Positions 11,619 to 12,419 of a DNA stretch of 12,419 bases are shown here, in pieces. Source of the stretch: Halanaerobiales bacterium. Its GTDB lineage: Bacteria > Bacillota_F > Halanaerobiia > DY22613. Numbering within the stretch: the first letter of the stretch is position 1; each line of letters opens with the position of its first letter. The stretch is from contig JAGMES010000117.1 in the NCBI GenBank assembly GCA_023128035.1, positions 1-12,419 of the forward strand, given 5' to 3'. The translations under genes and the position numbers were made by a program. The notes below the pieces were generated by a model that saw only the letters and a list, made by a program, of their open reading frames with translations, was not told where the DNA came from and did no database searches.

Positions 11619-11897
11619 ATGATAGTAAAAGAAAAAATGAAAGGAATGCTTACGGATTGCGTGAATGGAAAACAAAAGGAAGTAGAACTTGGTTATAGAA
11701 TAGAAGAAGGTGAAGAATATTCAGTATTTCATTTGATTGGTGGTCCAACAGGATATGAGGATTTTAGAATCGAAAGAGTAGATGTATATAGAATGATTCA
11801 GTTTGGATGGACAGCTTGTATGGGAACGAAGAATACATATGATAGATTGTATATTCGAGCAGAGGAAATGAAAAAAGCATTGGGAGATTATATTTAA
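11619..11897 (+). CDS. Hypothetical protein, 92 aa
   Basis: Family not recognised. It starts six bases after the previous stop with a poor ribosome site (AAAAGAAA); an in-frame ATG at 11637 is an alternative. The predicted fold is strand-rich: LGYRIEEGEEYSVFHLIGG, then a Gly-Pro-Thr-Gly turn (GGPTGYEDFRIERVDVYRM) and a C-terminal helix (DRLYIRAEEMKKALGDYI). It has no metal site or membrane span. Composition matches its neighbours. Confidence 0.7.
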   Translation: MIVKEKMKGMLTDCVNGKQKEVELGYRIEEGEEYSVFHLIGGPTGYEDFRIERVDVYRMIQFGWTACMGTKNTYDRLYIRAEEMKKALGDYI

Positions 11898-11901
11898 ATA
11901 A

Positions 11902-12090
11902 ATGATAACAAAAGAAGAATTTATAAAATATGAAAAGGTTAGAATGAGTGGCGTAACAAATATGATGGATGTTGAAATAGTAAGTTCTCTAACTTCTTTG
12001 GACGAGGAAAAGATTATAGAAATTATAAATGATTATAAATCTCTAAGTAAACAATATCCAAATGTAAGGAACAATTCTTTTCCTTTATAA
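11902..12090 (+). CDS. Small conserved-looking phage protein, 62 aa
   Basis: The text ITKEEFIKYEKVRMSGVTNM, followed by LTSLDEEKIIEIINDY, has the feel of a short protein family that I associate with phages and low-GC Gram-positive bacteria. In that family a Ser-Gly-x-Thr-Asn-Met motif is followed by a helix ending in IM/INxY. I cannot name it, and this is recollection rather than a search. The protein is helical throughout with no cysteines. The ribosome site is GGGAGA, some 12 bases before the ATG, within the end of the previous gene. The next gene starts 17 bases after the stop. Confidence 0.7.
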   Translation: MITKEEFIKYEKVRMSGVTNMMDVEIVSSLTSLDEEKIIEIINDYKSLSKQYPNVRNNSFPL

Positions 12091-12107
12091 GCAGGGAATT
12101 AAAGAAA

Positions 12108-12269
12108 ATGAGAACTATTGATTTTGAAGATCAGAAAACATTTATAGAAGAAATACTTTCTATGAGATATGGAAGGATATCTGAAGCTGGCATTCATCAC
12201 AGGAAAAAGGAGTGGTTAAGTTGGTATTTTTCAAGGAAAGCACAAAAAGAAATTAGGGAAAATCAATAA
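12108..12269 (+). CDS. Hypothetical basic protein, 53 aa
   Basis: A complete short frame with AGGGAATTAAAGAAA ahead of the ATG. It encodes an acidic first part (MRTIDFEDQKTFIEEILSMR) and a basic second part with a His pair (GIHHRKKEWLSWYFSRKAQK). The whole may be two helices. There is no recognisable motif. Its position in line with co-directional genes and its own ribosome site support it. Confidence 0.6.
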   Translation: MRTIDFEDQKTFIEEILSMRYGRISEAGIHHRKKEWLSWYFSRKAQKEIRENQ

Positions 12270-12298
12270 TTATAATAAATAAAAATTGAGGTAAAAAA

Positions 12299-12419
12299 AT
12301 GGATTTGATAGACGAGATATTAAAGATATTTTATGGCTCTATGTATGTGCAGGGTCAAGACGGATTAGAATATAGAGGAAAATTAGAAGAATTGTTTGAA
12401 AAACAAGATAAAATAGGGG
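12299..12419 (+). CDS. Partial gene running off the window, at least 40 aa
   Basis: The start at 12299 follows TTGAGGTAAAAAA, a good ribosome site. The frame is open to the end of the window, so the C-terminus is missing. The visible part (MDLIDEILKIFYGSMYVQGQ and on) is a short acidic N-terminal helix, a Gly-rich turn and a second helix rich in Glu and Lys. No family is recognised. Confidence 0.55.
   Translation, partial: MDLIDEILKIFYGSMYVQGQDGLEYRGKLEELFEKQDKIG

Noticed and set aside
1..12419. CRISPR array, insertion sequence or attachment site
   Set aside because: No regularly spaced repeats of CRISPR length, no transposase or integrase frame, and no paired terminal inverted repeats with target duplication were seen on either strand.

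Overview
The window reads like the accessory or early region of a large AT-rich bacteriophage, or a related prophage or plasmid, of a bacterium using AGGAGG-type ribosome binding sites. The grounds are indirect. Essentially every credible gene lies on the + strand. Genes are short (24 to 150 codons for most), packed with ATGA overlaps or gaps of a few bases, and mostly unrecognisable. The few recognisable families (RadC-type JAB domains, an HNH nuclease, a MoxR/metallopeptidase-VWA pair, a small P-loop ATPase) are common in phage genomes. No capsid, tail, terminase, polymerase or integrase gene is seen, so the phage assignment is an inference and the host cannot be named.

Layout. Positions 1-800 hold a small unknown gene and a first RadC-like JAB protein. 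Positions 859-1152 form what looks like an independent unit: a compact tRNA-like element, a strong ribosome binding site, a 64-codon gene richer in GC than its surroundings, and a clear Rho-independent terminator. Positions 1153-1449 have no gene but contain a long-range RNA helix and a set of mutually exclusive helices leading into the next start codon. Positions 1450-3602 are an operon-like run of nine small genes, including an HNH nuclease, a 41-residue basic peptide, a 24-residue peptide and a 39-residue membrane peptide. A 154-base gap with short tandem repeats precedes a second, better conserved RadC-like JAB gene (3757-4209) and two small genes.

Positions 4745-8649 are the most interesting protein-coding part: an unknown 362-residue protein, a MoxR-type AAA+ ATPase, a protein joining an HExxH metallopeptidase-like domain to a VWA-like domain with a MIDAS motif, and an unknown 100-residue protein, all closely spaced. 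MoxR and VWA proteins are known to work as a chaperone-like pair, so the flanking genes are candidate partners or substrates. A 308-base AT-rich gap (8650-8957) with an extended -10 promoter candidate and an 8-base dyad separates this from 8958-10560. That stretch encodes an unknown protein, a small P-loop ATPase, a two-helix membrane protein, and a short gene resembling the start of a dual-specificity phosphatase that is interrupted by UGA.

The last part (10568-12419) contains small unknown genes, one with two CxxC pairs and one with a membrane anchor plus coiled coil. A second tRNA-like element at 11225-11294 again sits directly upstream of a strong ribosome binding site. The final gene runs off the window.
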